From Aporrectodea caliginosa (taxonomy: Eukaryota > Annelida > Clitellata > Crassiclitellata > Lumbricidae), in the NCBI GenBank assembly GCA_020284085.1, contig JACEVL010000143.1, positions 389,983 to 453,982 on the forward strand: a stretch of DNA of 64,000 bases, given 5' to 3'. Numbering within the stretch: the stretch's first letter is position 1; each line of letters begins with the position of its first letter. The notes below the pieces were generated by a model. It made no database searches, was not told where the DNA came from, and was given only the letters and a program-made list of their open reading frames with translations. This document shows, one piece after another, positions 63,946 to 64,000 of this stretch. The position numbers were made by a program, and so were the translations under genes.

Positions 63946-64000
63946 TGATCAGCCATCGTAAGCCCACCATCAAGAAGCACCCCAAGATCCCTCACGACAT
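63946..64000 (-). mobile_element. continuation of the interrupted L2-type LINE
   Basis: Minus-strand VRDLGVLLDGGLTMADH, the region just upstream of the 62130-62822 part; runs off the window. Repeats about 30 bp (gtaagcccaccatcaag end) of the left flank. Confidence 0.7.

Overview
The window is eukaryotic genomic DNA: two spliced genes, spliceosomal GT-AG introns, several clades of non-LTR retrotransposon, tRNA-headed SINEs, DNA transposons and very large microsatellites. Gene content points to a bilaterian animal. The invertebrate-style LMO C-terminus and the repeat load suggest an invertebrate, but I cannot name the phylum.

Layout. 1-4246 is upstream DNA with MITEs and a 41-bp palindrome. 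4247-15904 (+) is an eight-exon gene that I read as ZBTB11: integrase-type HHCC zinc module, BTB domain and twelve C2H2 fingers, 1,103 codons, with every exon joining in phase. 16-50 kb holds no protein gene that I can support. It is filled with LINEs (L2/CR1-like, I-like), SINEs, Tc1/mariner and hAT remnants, (ATT)n, (CAGA)n and (ATAC)n arrays. 50419-60524 (+) carries three exons of an LMO1/LMO3 (Drosophila Beadex-type) LIM-only gene, including the stop codon; the 5' exon was not found. An antisense I-like LINE ends about 75 bp before the last exon. 60.5-64 kb is again repeats.

The unexpected system. From about 9.8 kb to 62.1 kb, on both strands, I find about fifty copies of a bipartite element. 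A PSE-like box (TTARACACCTTTNNAACG) is followed by a TATA box, and in about 35 copies the two starts are exactly 32 bp apart. This is the architecture of snRNA-type (SNAPc-dependent) promoters. Downstream of many copies is one recurring RNA-like module: an optional 5' part (GTGCCAGTCCCAAG plus a purine-rich tract) and a hairpin whose 3' strand reads GUCGUUAAAC, with compensatory changes in the stem. The spacers are diverged while the boxes are kept. I propose a large clustered family of small non-coding RNA genes, spread partly by local duplication and lying also in introns of ZBTB11 and LMO. One promoter has a mariner-type transposon exactly in its predicted TATA box; removing it on paper restores a TATATATG at the 32-bp position. 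A dispersed repeat family carrying an snRNA-like promoter is the main alternative.

All identifications come from reading the sequence; no database search was run.
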